Of a stretch of DNA of 64,000 nt, positions 17,502 to 27,786 are shown piece by piece (positions within the stretch are counted from its first letter, which is position 1; the number at the start of each line of letters is the position of its first letter). The notes under the pieces were generated by a model. It ran no database searches, was not told where the DNA came from, and was given only the letters and a program-made list of their open reading frames with translations. The position numbers were made by a program, and so were the translations under genes. Origin of the DNA: Butyrivibrio sp. (GTDB lineage: Bacteria; Bacillota; Clostridia; Lachnospirales; Lachnospiraceae); assembly GCA_017535785.1 (NCBI GenBank), contig JAFXTN010000037.1, forward strand, positions 186,001-250,000, written 5' to 3'.

Positions 17502-18410
17502 ATGAAGAAAACAAGCAAAGTAGTTAAATACAATAAGTGGGGATATATTTTCCTGATACCTTTTATTGTAATATATTTGGTTTTTCAGATGATACCCTTA
17601 GTAACGACTATTTATAATTCATTCTTTGAAAACTATCGTTCAGGTCTTAAGATTATCGGACCTAACTTTGTAGGAATTCAGAATTTCATAACAATCATTA
17701 CAAACGGAGATCTTCCGACTTACTTTAAGAACACAATGATCATGTGGGTCATGGGATTTGTTCCTCAGATCGTGATCTCACTTATCCTTGGTGCATGGTT
17801 TACAGATCCATCACTTAGATTGAAGGGACAGGCATTCTTTAAGACAGTTATGTACCTTCCCAACCTTATTATGGCATCAGCTTTTGCGATGTTGTTCTTT
17901 ACTTTATTTTCACTTTCTGGTCCTATCAATTCCATTCTTTTACAGATTGGAGTGATCAAGGAGGCATACCAGTTTATGGCACATGTATGGTCAGTTCGTT
18001 GGCTTGTTGCATTTATGAACTGTATCATGTGGTTTGGAAATACGACAATTCTTCTGATGGCCGGTATGATGGGTATCGATCCTTCATTATTTGAAGCAGC
18101 ACAGGTTGACGGTGCTACGGCTACTCAGATTTTCTATAAGATCACATTGCCACTTCTTAAACCTATTCTTATTTATGTTATGATCACATCTCTTATCGGC
18201 GGATTGCAGATGTTTGATGTTCCTCAGATCTTAACTAACGGAACAGGTGATCCTATGAGATCATCAATGACACTGATAATGTACTTGAACAAACACTTAT
18301 TTAGTAAGAACTATGGACTTGGCGGAGCACTTTCCGTATTTATGTTCATTATCACAGGTATCCTTAGTCTTATAGTGTTTAAGTTCACCAATTCCGGCGA
18401 GAAGAATTGA
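17502..18410 (+). CDS. Sugar ABC transporter permease (MalF/UgpA type)
   Basis: Inner-membrane permease of 302 residues with about six helices. The cytoplasmic EAA loop, which contacts the ATPase, is EAAQVDGATATQIFYKITLP near residue 200. It forms the channel with the next gene product for the sugar delivered by the upstream lipoprotein. No ATPase gene lies in this operon, so a shared MsmX-like ATPase encoded elsewhere is expected. GGGAGCG precedes the ATG. Confidence 0.93.
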   Translation: MKKTSKVVKYNKWGYIFLIPFIVIYLVFQMIPLVTTIYNSFFENYRSGLKIIGPNFVGIQNFITIITNGDLPTYFKNTMIMWVMGFVPQIVISLILGAWFTDPSLRLKGQAFFKTVMYLPNLIMASAFAMLFFTLFSLSGPINSILLQIGVIKEAYQFMAHVWSVRWLVAFMNCIMWFGNTTILLMAGMMGIDPSLFEAAQVDGATATQIFYKITLPLLKPILIYVMITSLIGGLQMFDVPQILTNGTGDPMRSSMTLIMYLNKHLFSKNYGLGGALSVFMFIITGILSLIVFKFTNSGEKN

Positions 18411-18426
18411 GATAAGGAGAGAGAAT

Positions 18427-19305
18427 ATGGCGAACAATCAGAATAATTATGCGATGCGTACGGAGAGTAACGGTACATCCGTGCATGCAAGAAGAATTCT
18501 TGCATATACAGTACTTGTTTTAGTATCATTTCTGTGTCTGTTCTGGTTTTACCTTCTTTTTATAAACTCAACCAGATCAAATGCAGAGCTCACAAGGGGA
18601 TTTACACCTTTCCCGAGCAATTATTTAATAACAAACTGGACAAATCTTAAAAATGGTACTTTACCAATCTTCTCAGGTATGGTAAACTCATTAATCGTGG
18701 CAGCAGCAACAGCAGCTTTGGCTACTTATTTCTCAACAATGACTGCTTATGCTATCCATGCTTACGATTTTAAATTGAAAAAATTCATGTTTACATTTAT
18801 ACTAATGGTAATGATGATACCAACTCAGGTAACTGCTCTTGGTTTCATTCAGCTCATTGGTAAGATGAAGCTTGATGATAATTTTATCCCGCTCATTGTC
18901 CCTGCAATTGCTTCACCTGCAGTATTCTTCTACATGAAGCAGTACATGGATTCCGTTCTTCCTCTTTCACTTGTTGAGGCGGCAAGAATTGACGGATCGG
19001 GCGAGTTTAGAACCTTTAATTCAATAGTGGTTCCTCTTATGAAACCTGCTATTGCGGTTCAGGCTATATTTAGCTTTGTAACAAGCTGGAATAACTACTT
19101 TACTCCGGCACTTGTATTACATACAGATAGCAAGAAAACACTTCCTATCCTTATAGCACAGCTTCGTAGTGCGGACTGGCTTAAGTTTGATATGGGACAG
19201 GTTTATGTAATGATTGCATTTTCTATTTTTCCTGTTATAATTGTTTATCTGATACTATCCAGATATATCGTCGGTGGACTTACACTCGGCGGTGTAAAGG
19301 GATAA
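18427..19305 (+). CDS. Sugar ABC transporter permease (MalG/UgpE type)
   Basis: Second permease subunit, 292 residues, about six membrane helices after a polar N-terminus. The EAA loop reads VEAARIDGSGEFRTFNSIV near residue 185, and the protein ends with the common RYIVGGLTLGGVKG. AAGGAGAGAG lies before the ATG, 16 bases after the preceding stop, so the two permeases are translated from one message. Last gene of the cellobiose import operon. Confidence 0.93.
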   Translation: MANNQNNYAMRTESNGTSVHARRILAYTVLVLVSFLCLFWFYLLFINSTRSNAELTRGFTPFPSNYLITNWTNLKNGTLPIFSGMVNSLIVAAATAALATYFSTMTAYAIHAYDFKLKKFMFTFILMVMMIPTQVTALGFIQLIGKMKLDDNFIPLIVPAIASPAVFFYMKQYMDSVLPLSLVEAARIDGSGEFRTFNSIVVPLMKPAIAVQAIFSFVTSWNNYFTPALVLHTDSKKTLPILIAQLRSADWLKFDMGQVYVMIAFSIFPVIIVYLILSRYIVGGLTLGGVKG

Positions 19306-19377
19306 TTAAAATTGTTATTTACTCTTCTTCTCTCGTGGTAACACGGGAGGAGATACTCTTTCCTTTTATAAGCGTTA

Positions 19378-19422
19378 AGAAAAGCCATGGTATTTCCCCA
19401 TACCATGGCTTTTCGCTTTTTT
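19378..19422. terminator. Terminator of the cellobiose import operon
   Basis: AAAAGCCATGGTAT pairs with ATACCATGGCTTTT, followed by CGCTTTTTT. An imperfect hairpin (CTCTCGTG-GTAA-CACGGGAG) lies about 40 bases upstream. It also faces the end of the convergent membrane-protein gene. Confidence 0.85.
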
Positions 19423-19441
19423 CATTTGCATTCGGCGCATA

Positions 19442-21169
19442 TCATTTTATTTCATACACCCATATCACATAGGGTGATGCTTCAGTCTGATATTTCCCTA
19501 CAAGTTTTACATTTATATCATCGGCATTACTGATCTCGATCCTGGAAAAGATGTACTTGCCATCTAGCTCTTTCATTGCCTTTGTATCAATGAGAAGGCG
19601 TTTATCTTCGGGATCTTTGCTGCGCTCAGGGTTCCAGATGCTTTCTACACTCCCTGAGAAAATATAGGCCCTGGCGCCCCATTCGTCATAGTATTTTCTG
19701 GCCGCTTCCGATTCATTCAGCGCCGGTTCTATGACCTTCCTGAAAGAGTCCTTATAGGATTGATAGTAGTAGCTCAGACAACCATCGAGAGTGGCGATTT
19801 CATTATATGAAAGCACGGCGGGATGAAAGCCGTAAGCTATGCTGTATTCTCCGCTGTAGCCAATATCTTTTTTTATCTCATCAAAGAGCTCTTCGGAGAA
19901 GAATTCACCGTACGAGAGTGTTTCGGATTTTTCATGCTTAACAAGCTGCCAGGTGTTGACGTACACGGTGTTGAAAAAGTCGTTGTAAAGAGATTGGACA
20001 CTTATTACCGAGATCAGTGTAAAGGCGGTTATAATAGCGGCAAATCTCTTTTTCCGGGCATCTATAAGTCTTTTTATGACGATAAAGACTTCCAGATACC
20101 ATAGGAAGGGATTAAAGAACAAAGTTCTGTTGAATTGCCAGCCTTTAAGCGGTGGAATGGCTTTTTCAAATAATGTACGAACAAAATGGCTGTTGTAAAG
20201 GCCGTAAACAGTGCAATTAAAAAGTATGAATAAAAGAACGAGATTAAACGGATCTTTTATGATTTGTTTTATTTCTTTGTTTTTGATATGCAAAAAGTTG
20301 ATGACAAAGAAAGCCGTTATTGTGACCGGTAAAGCGAAAAATCTGTGCAGATCATCGCAGTGGAACATATTACTTACGAAAACATCGCCAATGCAGGTCA
20401 TTATTTCAAGTGGCGAATAATTATCGACAATCATCGTATCTCGTATTGTTGCCCGGTCGGATGTGAAAATGATAAGGAAAAGCCTGTACTCGATGAGGAT
20501 ATAGCCGGCAGCAAGGATAAAAACGGAAGATAGCAACGGTAGCGATACCTTTTTTGAAACCATCCATCTGTATATGAAATAAATAAATATGTATCCGAGG
20601 ATAAAGGGGCCAAAGAACGTAAAGTAAGACAAAGTCGGATATAGGAATAAGAGTACGTAATAAAGCTTTCCTTCTTGCCTTTCAATTTTTCTGATCAGCC
20701 AGATAAGAAGCGGGATCGAGGCAAAAGAGAAGGAGAAGGCGGGATAAAGCGGCAAAAGTCCGTAGATAAAGCTACATAGAACAACTGCCTTTTCGTACTT
20801 AACGTATGAATCTTTAAGGATATCTTTTCCCAAAAGGATTCCGGAAAACAAAGCTATAAGGATCTTTATAAAATGTCCGGCGATATAAGCTGCAAAAGTT
20901 GGCAGCGCTGCGTGGAGCAAAGAATAAAGATAGAACTCCGAAAGGAGGAAGTTTCTGTCGATTCCGCCAAGAAGAGGTATTATTTGTCCGTGGGAAAAGA
21001 ACGCGTGATTATCCCTAAGAAGCTTGTAATCCGTGATATGTATATCAAGATTGTCGTGCACACCAATGTAAGTGCCCATCTTTCCGGCACAGATAAAGGT
21101 TATCAGCTCAATGAGCAAAACTAAGATAACAATGATAAAATGGATATTTTTCTTTATATGATCTTTCAT
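19442..21169 (-). CDS. Polytopic membrane protein, DUF6044-like
   Basis: Membrane protein of 575 residues with about 11-12 hydrophobic segments up to residue 400 and a soluble C-terminal domain of about 170 residues. The layout (first extracytoplasmic loop GVHDNLDIHITDYKLLRDNH, many helices, soluble tail ending YVIWVYEIK) resembles the uncharacterised DUF6044 family and, more loosely, GT-C-type or YfhO-like membrane glycosyltransferases. I cannot assign a substrate. The start at 21169 is set by AGGAGAATT just before the ATG; a longer reading would add 29 residues through a leader hairpin. Monocistronic, with an unusually long leader. Confidence 0.75.
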   Translation of the reverse strand: MKDHIKKNIHFIIVILVLLIELITFICAGKMGTYIGVHDNLDIHITDYKLLRDNHAFFSHGQIIPLLGGIDRNFLLSEFYLYSLLHAALPTFAAYIAGHFIKILIALFSGILLGKDILKDSYVKYEKAVVLCSFIYGLLPLYPAFSFSFASIPLLIWLIRKIERQEGKLYYVLLFLYPTLSYFTFFGPFILGYIFIYFIYRWMVSKKVSLPLLSSVFILAAGYILIEYRLFLIIFTSDRATIRDTMIVDNYSPLEIMTCIGDVFVSNMFHCDDLHRFFALPVTITAFFVINFLHIKNKEIKQIIKDPFNLVLLFILFNCTVYGLYNSHFVRTLFEKAIPPLKGWQFNRTLFFNPFLWYLEVFIVIKRLIDARKKRFAAIITAFTLISVISVQSLYNDFFNTVYVNTWQLVKHEKSETLSYGEFFSEELFDEIKKDIGYSGEYSIAYGFHPAVLSYNEIATLDGCLSYYYQSYKDSFRKVIEPALNESEAARKYYDEWGARAYIFSGSVESIWNPERSKDPEDKRLLIDTKAMKELDGKYIFSRIEISNADDINVKLVGKYQTEASPYVIWVYEIK

Positions 21170-21187
21170 AATTCTCCTAAATAAAAA

Positions 21188-21237
21188 CAGCAGAATATGA
21201 AAAAAGACATAAAAATGCCTATATTCATATTCTGCTG
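21188..21237 (-). repeat. 14-bp inverted repeat in the membrane-protein leader
   Basis: CAGCAGAATATGAA (21188-21201) and TTCATATTCTGCTG (21224-21237) are perfectly complementary around a 22-base loop. On the minus strand a T-rich stretch and the ribosome binding site follow, so it could act as a terminator-like or translation-control hairpin. Confidence 0.65.
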
Positions 21238-21402
21238 CTATATCATTTCTTTTCACAAAGCTCCCGTCTCATGGCTTATCCTAAGAATATGTTCGTGACG
21301 ACGTGAGCGATATAAAAGCTTTAACCGTATAGGCTGAAACAAACAACAAATTCATTATGAGAGCGGTGATCACTGATGTGAGCATCTGCTCGAATCGCAT
21401 GT

Positions 21403-21432
21403 ATTATAGCACAATTAAGGAATGAGGAGCAA
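21403..21432 (-). promoter_or_regulatory. Promoter of the DUF6044-like gene
   Basis: Minus strand TTGCTC (21427-21432), 18-base spacer, TATAAT (21403-21408) preceded by TGTGC (partial extended -10). Confidence 0.6.
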
Positions 21433-21493
21433 ATTATGGCATGTTTACCAAAGCATGGTGGCATGGGATACGTTTTTTTATAGAAAATTGTGC

Positions 21494-21522
21494 TTGTCTT
21501 CATAACTTTACCATGCTAAAAT
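21494..21522 (+). promoter_or_regulatory. Promoter of the ACT-hom-lysC operon
   Basis: TTGTCT (21494-21499), 17-base spacer, TAAAAT (21517-21522), about 65 bases before the ACT gene. Confidence 0.6.
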
Positions 21523-21585
21523 TCTTTACGGTGCACACAAATGTCCGTAGCAGAGAAACACGTTTTTGGCAAAAAGAGGTAGAGC

Positions 21586-22038
21586 ATGCAACAGGATACA
21601 GCTTACTATGTACTGCGAAGACAGGCCGTTCCGGAAGTGTTGCTTAAGGTTGTCGAAGCCAAGAAGCTGCTTGAGTCCGGTAAGGTCAAGACGGTTAATG
21701 AAGCAGCAGCAATGCTTGGGATCAGCCGTAGCTCTTTTTATAAGTACAAAGAAGATATTTATGAATTTCATGACAGTTTGCAGGGAACCACGTTCACGCT
21801 TACATTCCAGATGAATGACGAGGTCGGTCTTCTTTCTTATGTACTTAATCTGATCGCGGATTTCGGAGCAAATATACTTACGATCCACCAATCTATTCCT
21901 CTTAACGGAGTGGCATCCATATCGATCACGATCCAGGTTTTGGAAGCGACCAAGGACATAATGGAGATGATCTCTATTATGGAAGGAAAAGAGGGTATAC
22001 ATAAGGTGCACATCACAGGAAGAAGTGCATCATTCTAA
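21586..22038 (+). CDS. ACT domain-containing protein (UPF0735/PheB-like)
   Basis: Protein of 150 residues. The N-terminal half has a helix-turn-helix-like segment (VNEAAAMLGISRSSFYKYKE, about 40-60) and the C-terminal half an ACT domain (about 72-145) beginning TFTLTFQMNDEVGLLSYVL. ACT domains bind amino acids; homologues are commonly encoded just before homoserine dehydrogenase, as here, and are thought to be regulatory. AGAGGTAGAG precedes the ATG. The molecular target is not known. Confidence 0.9.
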   Translation: MQQDTAYYVLRRQAVPEVLLKVVEAKKLLESGKVKTVNEAAAMLGISRSSFYKYKEDIYEFHDSLQGTTFTLTFQMNDEVGLLSYVLNLIADFGANILTIHQSIPLNGVASISITIQVLEATKDIMEMISIMEGKEGIHKVHITGRSASF

Positions 22039-22109
22039 TGAATGATCTGCCGCATATAGCGTGATCTATATGTAGGCATTATGAATAAATACACATTTTG
22101 GAGGAAATC

Positions 22110-23318
22110 ATGGCAAAAATAGCAGTCTTGGGATATGGAACAGTAGGAAGCGGAGTAGTTGAGGTTATCGACACCAACGCCGCAGAAGTAGCAAAGAGCG
22201 CGGGAGAAGCGGTTGAAGTAAAATATATACTCGATCTTCGCGATTTCCCCGGGGATAAGCATGAAGCTCAGGTAGTACATGATATCAACATTATTTTAGA
22301 TGATCCCGAGATTGATGTTATCTGTGAGACAATGGGAGGAATCGAGCCTGCATTTACATTTGAAAAGCAGGCACTTGAGAAGGGCAAGAGCGTATGTACT
22401 TCAAATAAAGAGCTTGTAGCTGCAAAGGGCCCCGAGCTTGTAGAGATCGCCAAGAAAAACGGCGTGAGCTACTTGTTTGAAGCGAGCGTAGGCGGTGGAA
22501 TCCCTGTTCTTCGCAGTATCAACGATTCACTTAAGCACGAGAAGATCGATGCCATCACAGGTATCTTAAACGGAACTACAAACTATATCCTTACCAAGAT
22601 GGATAAAGAAGGTATTGGATTTGCTACAGTATTAAAGGCAGCACAGGATAAGGGATACGCGGAAAGAAATCCTGAGGCCGATATCGAAGGTTATGATGCG
22701 TGCCGTAAGATCGCTATCCTTTCAAGCCTTATGAGCGGAAAGCACGTTAATTATGAGGATATTTACACTGAGGGTATCACCAAGATAAATATTGAAGACT
22801 TCGCTTATGCAAAGAGCCTCAATATGGCGATCAAACTTCTTGGAATGTGCAAGATGAACGAGAACGGATTCTTTACTCTCGTTGCTCCTTTCATGATCCC
22901 TTATGAGAATCCTCTTGCCAACGTAAACGGCGTATTCAACGCTATCAATGTTCACGGAAACATGCTCGGCGACGTTATGTTCTACGGAAAGGGTGCCGGC
23001 AAGAATGCTACAGCAAGTGCCGTAGTTGCAGATGTTGTAGATATCTTAAAGCACAAAGGTAAGCATATCGAAGTTAATCTTAACGCAGAGAAGGCAGTTC
23101 TTACATCCAAGGACAACGCCGTAAGAAAGTTCTTTGTAAGAGTAACCGAAGACCTTAAAGATCAGGCTATGGAAGTTTTCGGACATGATATCGAGGTCAT
23201 CGAGTGTGATGAAGTTGTCGGAGAGTTTGCGTTTATCACAGACCTTACTTCAGAGAAAGACTTTGAAGAAAAGCTCTGGAAGCTCGACAGCGTAAAGGGA
23301 TATTTAAGACTGTATTGA
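22110..23318 (+). CDS. hom: Homoserine dehydrogenase
   Basis: Reduces aspartate semialdehyde to homoserine, the branch point to threonine and methionine. The 402-residue protein has the NAD(P)-binding GYGTVGSG (8-15), the substrate-domain hallmark GILNGTTNYILTKM near residue 155 and EADIEGYDACRKI (catalytic-site region) near 200. The C-terminal regulatory part is short, a reduced ACT-like segment (about 340-402), which makes the stand-alone ACT protein upstream of interest. I start at 22110 because GGAGG lies 6 bases ahead; a reading from 22098 would begin on that site. lysC follows after 45 bases. Confidence 0.96.
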   Translation: MAKIAVLGYGTVGSGVVEVIDTNAAEVAKSAGEAVEVKYILDLRDFPGDKHEAQVVHDINIILDDPEIDVICETMGGIEPAFTFEKQALEKGKSVCTSNKELVAAKGPELVEIAKKNGVSYLFEASVGGGIPVLRSINDSLKHEKIDAITGILNGTTNYILTKMDKEGIGFATVLKAAQDKGYAERNPEADIEGYDACRKIAILSSLMSGKHVNYEDIYTEGITKINIEDFAYAKSLNMAIKLLGMCKMNENGFFTLVAPFMIPYENPLANVNGVFNAINVHGNMLGDVMFYGKGAGKNATASAVVADVVDILKHKGKHIEVNLNAEKAVLTSKDNAVRKFFVRVTEDLKDQAMEVFGHDIEVIECDEVVGEFAFITDLTSEKDFEEKLWKLDSVKGYLRLY

Positions 23319-23363
23319 TAACGGTCTGTCTAATAAATTAAATGTAGAAAAGGATCAAGTGAA

Positions 23364-24683
23364 ATGAAGAAAGTAGTTAAATTCGGCGGAAGCTCACTTG
23401 CAAGTGCAGAGCAGTTCAAGAAGGTCGGAGAGATCATCAAGTCAGATCCCGACAGAGTGTATGTAGTTCCTTCCGCACCCGGAAAAAGAAATTCAAAAGA
23501 TACCAAGGTTACCGATATGCTTTACAAGACATATGCTCTTGCAGAAGCAGGTAAGGACTTCAAGAAGCAGCTTGCCGATATCAAAGCTCGCTACGATGAG
23601 ATCATCGACGGTCTTAAGCTTAAGCTCGACCTTTCCGATGAGTTCAAGACTATCGAGAAGAACTTCAAGGAAAAAGCAGGAAATGACTACGCTGCAAGCC
23701 GCGGAGAGTACCTTAACGGTATCATCATGGCCAATTACCTCGGATATGAGTTTATCGACTCCGCAACAGTAGTTGCTTTTGATAAGAACGGTGAGTTTGA
23801 CGGAGAGAAGACCAACAAGCTCATGGCAAAAAAGCTTGAGAGTACACCAAAGGCTGTTGTACCCGGATTCTACGGTGCTTATCCTGACGGAAGCGTTAAG
23901 ACATTCTCAAGAGGCGGATCAGATATCACGGGTTCTATCGTTTCAAGAGCAATAAAGGCTGATGTGTACGAGAACTGGACAGATGTTTCAGGATTCCTTG
24001 TAGCAGATCCCAGGATCATCGACACACCTCCTCACATTGAGACCATAACATATACAGAGCTTAGAGAGCTTGCATACATGGGAGCATCAGTTCTTCATGA
24101 AGACGCTATCTTCCCTGTACGCAAAGAGGGTATTCCGATCAACATCAGAAATACCAACAAGCCCGAGGATCCCGGAACATGGATCGTTGAGTCTACAGCT
24201 AAGAAGTCTAAGTTTACCATCACCGGAATTGCCGGCAAAAAAGGCTTCTGCTGCGTAAATATCTTAAAGGATCAGATGAACTCTGAGGTTGGATTCATGA
24301 GAAAGGTTCTTCAGGCATTTGAAGACCAGGAGATCTCAATCGAGCACGTTCCTTCAGGAATCGATACTATGACGGTATTCGTTCAGCAGGATGAGTTCAT
24401 AGAGAAAGAACAGTCGGTTGTTTCGGAAATCCACAGACTTGCACATCCCGATATGCTTGAGATCGAGTCAGATCTTGCACTTATCGCGGTTGTTGGACGT
24501 GGAATGAAGTCAACAAGAGGAACAGCGGGAAGGATCTTCTCAGCTCTTGCTCATGCCAATGTTAACGTTCGCATGATCGACCAGGGATCATCAGAGCTTA
24601 ACATCATCATCGGTGTAGAGAACCGTGACTTTGATAAGGCGATCCGCGCTATCTATGATATCTTTGTAACAGTACAGCTTTGA
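23364..24683 (+). CDS. lysC: Aspartate kinase
   Basis: Phosphorylates aspartate, the first step to lysine, threonine and methionine. The 439-residue protein has the kinase start VVKFGGSSLAS (4-14), SRGGSDITGS near residue 190 and paired ACT domains from about 305 (FTITGIAGKKGFCCVNIL; LALIAVVGRGMKSTRGTAGR), so feedback by lysine and/or threonine is likely. AAAGGATC lies before the ATG. Last gene of the ACT-hom-lysC unit; a strong terminator follows at once. Confidence 0.96.
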   Translation: MKKVVKFGGSSLASAEQFKKVGEIIKSDPDRVYVVPSAPGKRNSKDTKVTDMLYKTYALAEAGKDFKKQLADIKARYDEIIDGLKLKLDLSDEFKTIEKNFKEKAGNDYAASRGEYLNGIIMANYLGYEFIDSATVVAFDKNGEFDGEKTNKLMAKKLESTPKAVVPGFYGAYPDGSVKTFSRGGSDITGSIVSRAIKADVYENWTDVSGFLVADPRIIDTPPHIETITYTELRELAYMGASVLHEDAIFPVRKEGIPINIRNTNKPEDPGTWIVESTAKKSKFTITGIAGKKGFCCVNILKDQMNSEVGFMRKVLQAFEDQEISIEHVPSGIDTMTVFVQQDEFIEKEQSVVSEIHRLAHPDMLEIESDLALIAVVGRGMKSTRGTAGRIFSALAHANVNVRMIDQGSSELNIIIGVENRDFDKAIRAIYDIFVTVQL

Positions 24684-24687
24684 TAAT

Positions 24688-24722
24688 AAAAAAGGCGTAG
24701 ACCGATAGGTCTACGCCTTTAA
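24688..24722. terminator. Bidirectional terminator after lysC
   Basis: AAAGGCGTAGACC-GATA-GGTCTACGCCTTT, perfect 13-bp stem with T-rich tails on both strands; shared with the convergent gene at 24724. Confidence 0.92.
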
Positions 24723-24723
24723 T

Positions 24724-25521
24724 TTATTCATGTAAGTATTTTATAAATGCTACAGTGTTTTCTACCCTTGTGGTATTGGCGATGATCCCAACAACCGGGA
24801 CGCTGTTCTCATAGGCGCCTGAAGCTTTAAGTACATTAGAATCTTTCATTATGATTCCTACAGGAATGGGCCTTTCCATCTCTTCTTTGGGAACGATGTC
24901 GAATTTGCCTTCTGTTAACGCTTCATGGGCGATCACGGCATATTTGTTGTCTTTATTATATTTGCCGTCCATAATGTCGGTCTGATACTCGTCTGAAGCG
25001 ATATAATCCATGTACGCGCCATCTATATAGAAAACATCGTCGCCGAATGCACTTAGTTCATCTTCGGAAAAGATATTTCTAAGATCCATAAATACATCCT
25101 GAGCAGCGTAATAAGCAAATGTGGTGACGTCACCTCCAAGAGAGTCGATCTCCTGCGCCGCAACATTGGCCATGATCTTCTGGCTTGTCGCAAGAGTCAT
25201 CTGGTCGATGTGCGTCTGATCGAATGAGGAAGATGTGTCTATGAGGCAGCCGTATTCGGAACGATCGACCTTGGCGTAATCCATATATCCGTTTTCAAGC
25301 TCTTCTCTGGTCACTTCGTAGCCACTGTTTAGTAAGACTGCGTAGAGTGCATTGGGTTTGGTCAAAATAAAGCTTCTGACCGTTGCAATTATTGCGATGA
25401 GGACGATCAGACCAACTATAACGTGAATCTTGTAATAATCCCAGAAGTAATTCCATTTGGTCTTAAAATCCTGATCCTTCAGCTTTTTTTGCTGATCTCT
25501 TATTTCCTCGTAAATTGACAT
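24724..25521 (-). CDS. Single-pass membrane protein, unknown function
   Basis: Protein of 265 residues with a charged cytoplasmic N-terminus (IRDQQKKLKDQDFKTKWNYF), one membrane helix at about 33-52 (IHVIVGLIVLIAIIATVRSF) and an extracytoplasmic domain rich in Asp, Glu and Tyr. There is no enzyme motif I recognise; similar proteins occur in Lachnospiraceae. AAGGAGC precedes the ATG. It is monocistronic and divergent from the next small membrane-protein gene. Confidence 0.8.
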   Translation of the reverse strand: MSIYEEIRDQQKKLKDQDFKTKWNYFWDYYKIHVIVGLIVLIAIIATVRSFILTKPNALYAVLLNSGYEVTREELENGYMDYAKVDRSEYGCLIDTSSSFDQTHIDQMTLATSQKIMANVAAQEIDSLGGDVTTFAYYAAQDVFMDLRNIFSEDELSAFGDDVFYIDGAYMDYIASDEYQTDIMDGKYNKDNKYAVIAHEALTEGKFDIVPKEEMERPIPVGIIMKDSNVLKASGAYENSVPVVGIIANTTRVENTVAFIKYLHE

Positions 25522-25735
25522 GACTGCTCCTTAAATTAACAGAAAAATAATATTTTTTGGCCTGAAAAGCATATATAATGAAAATAGGTGTTTTTCAGAT
25601 TATTAAATGATATAAACGTTGGGGTATAATTGTCAATTTTTTTGTTTAAAAAACACCTTGAAAGATTTGAAATATTAATATAAGATAGTCGATAAAATGG
25701 CGAGTAGCCAAGACTATAGGAGGATGATATCTGAC

Positions 25736-27765
<2,030 letters not shown>

Positions 27766-27786
27766 TTGCTCTTGAGAGGGGGAAAC

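Larger units (their letters stand above)
21170..21585. other. Long leader of the membrane-protein gene and divergent promoter region
   Basis: On the minus strand about 227 bases of predicted leader run from a start near 21396 to the membrane-protein ATG. It holds the inverted repeat listed at 21188-21237 and smaller complementary pieces, but I recognise no known riboswitch or T-box core. The right part (21421-21585) carries the promoter of the ACT-hom-lysC operon. Confidence 0.55.

Noticed and set aside
21170..21400. T-box or SAM riboswitch in the membrane-protein leader
   Set aside because: No T-box sequence or SAM aptamer core could be found; only a plain inverted repeat is clear.
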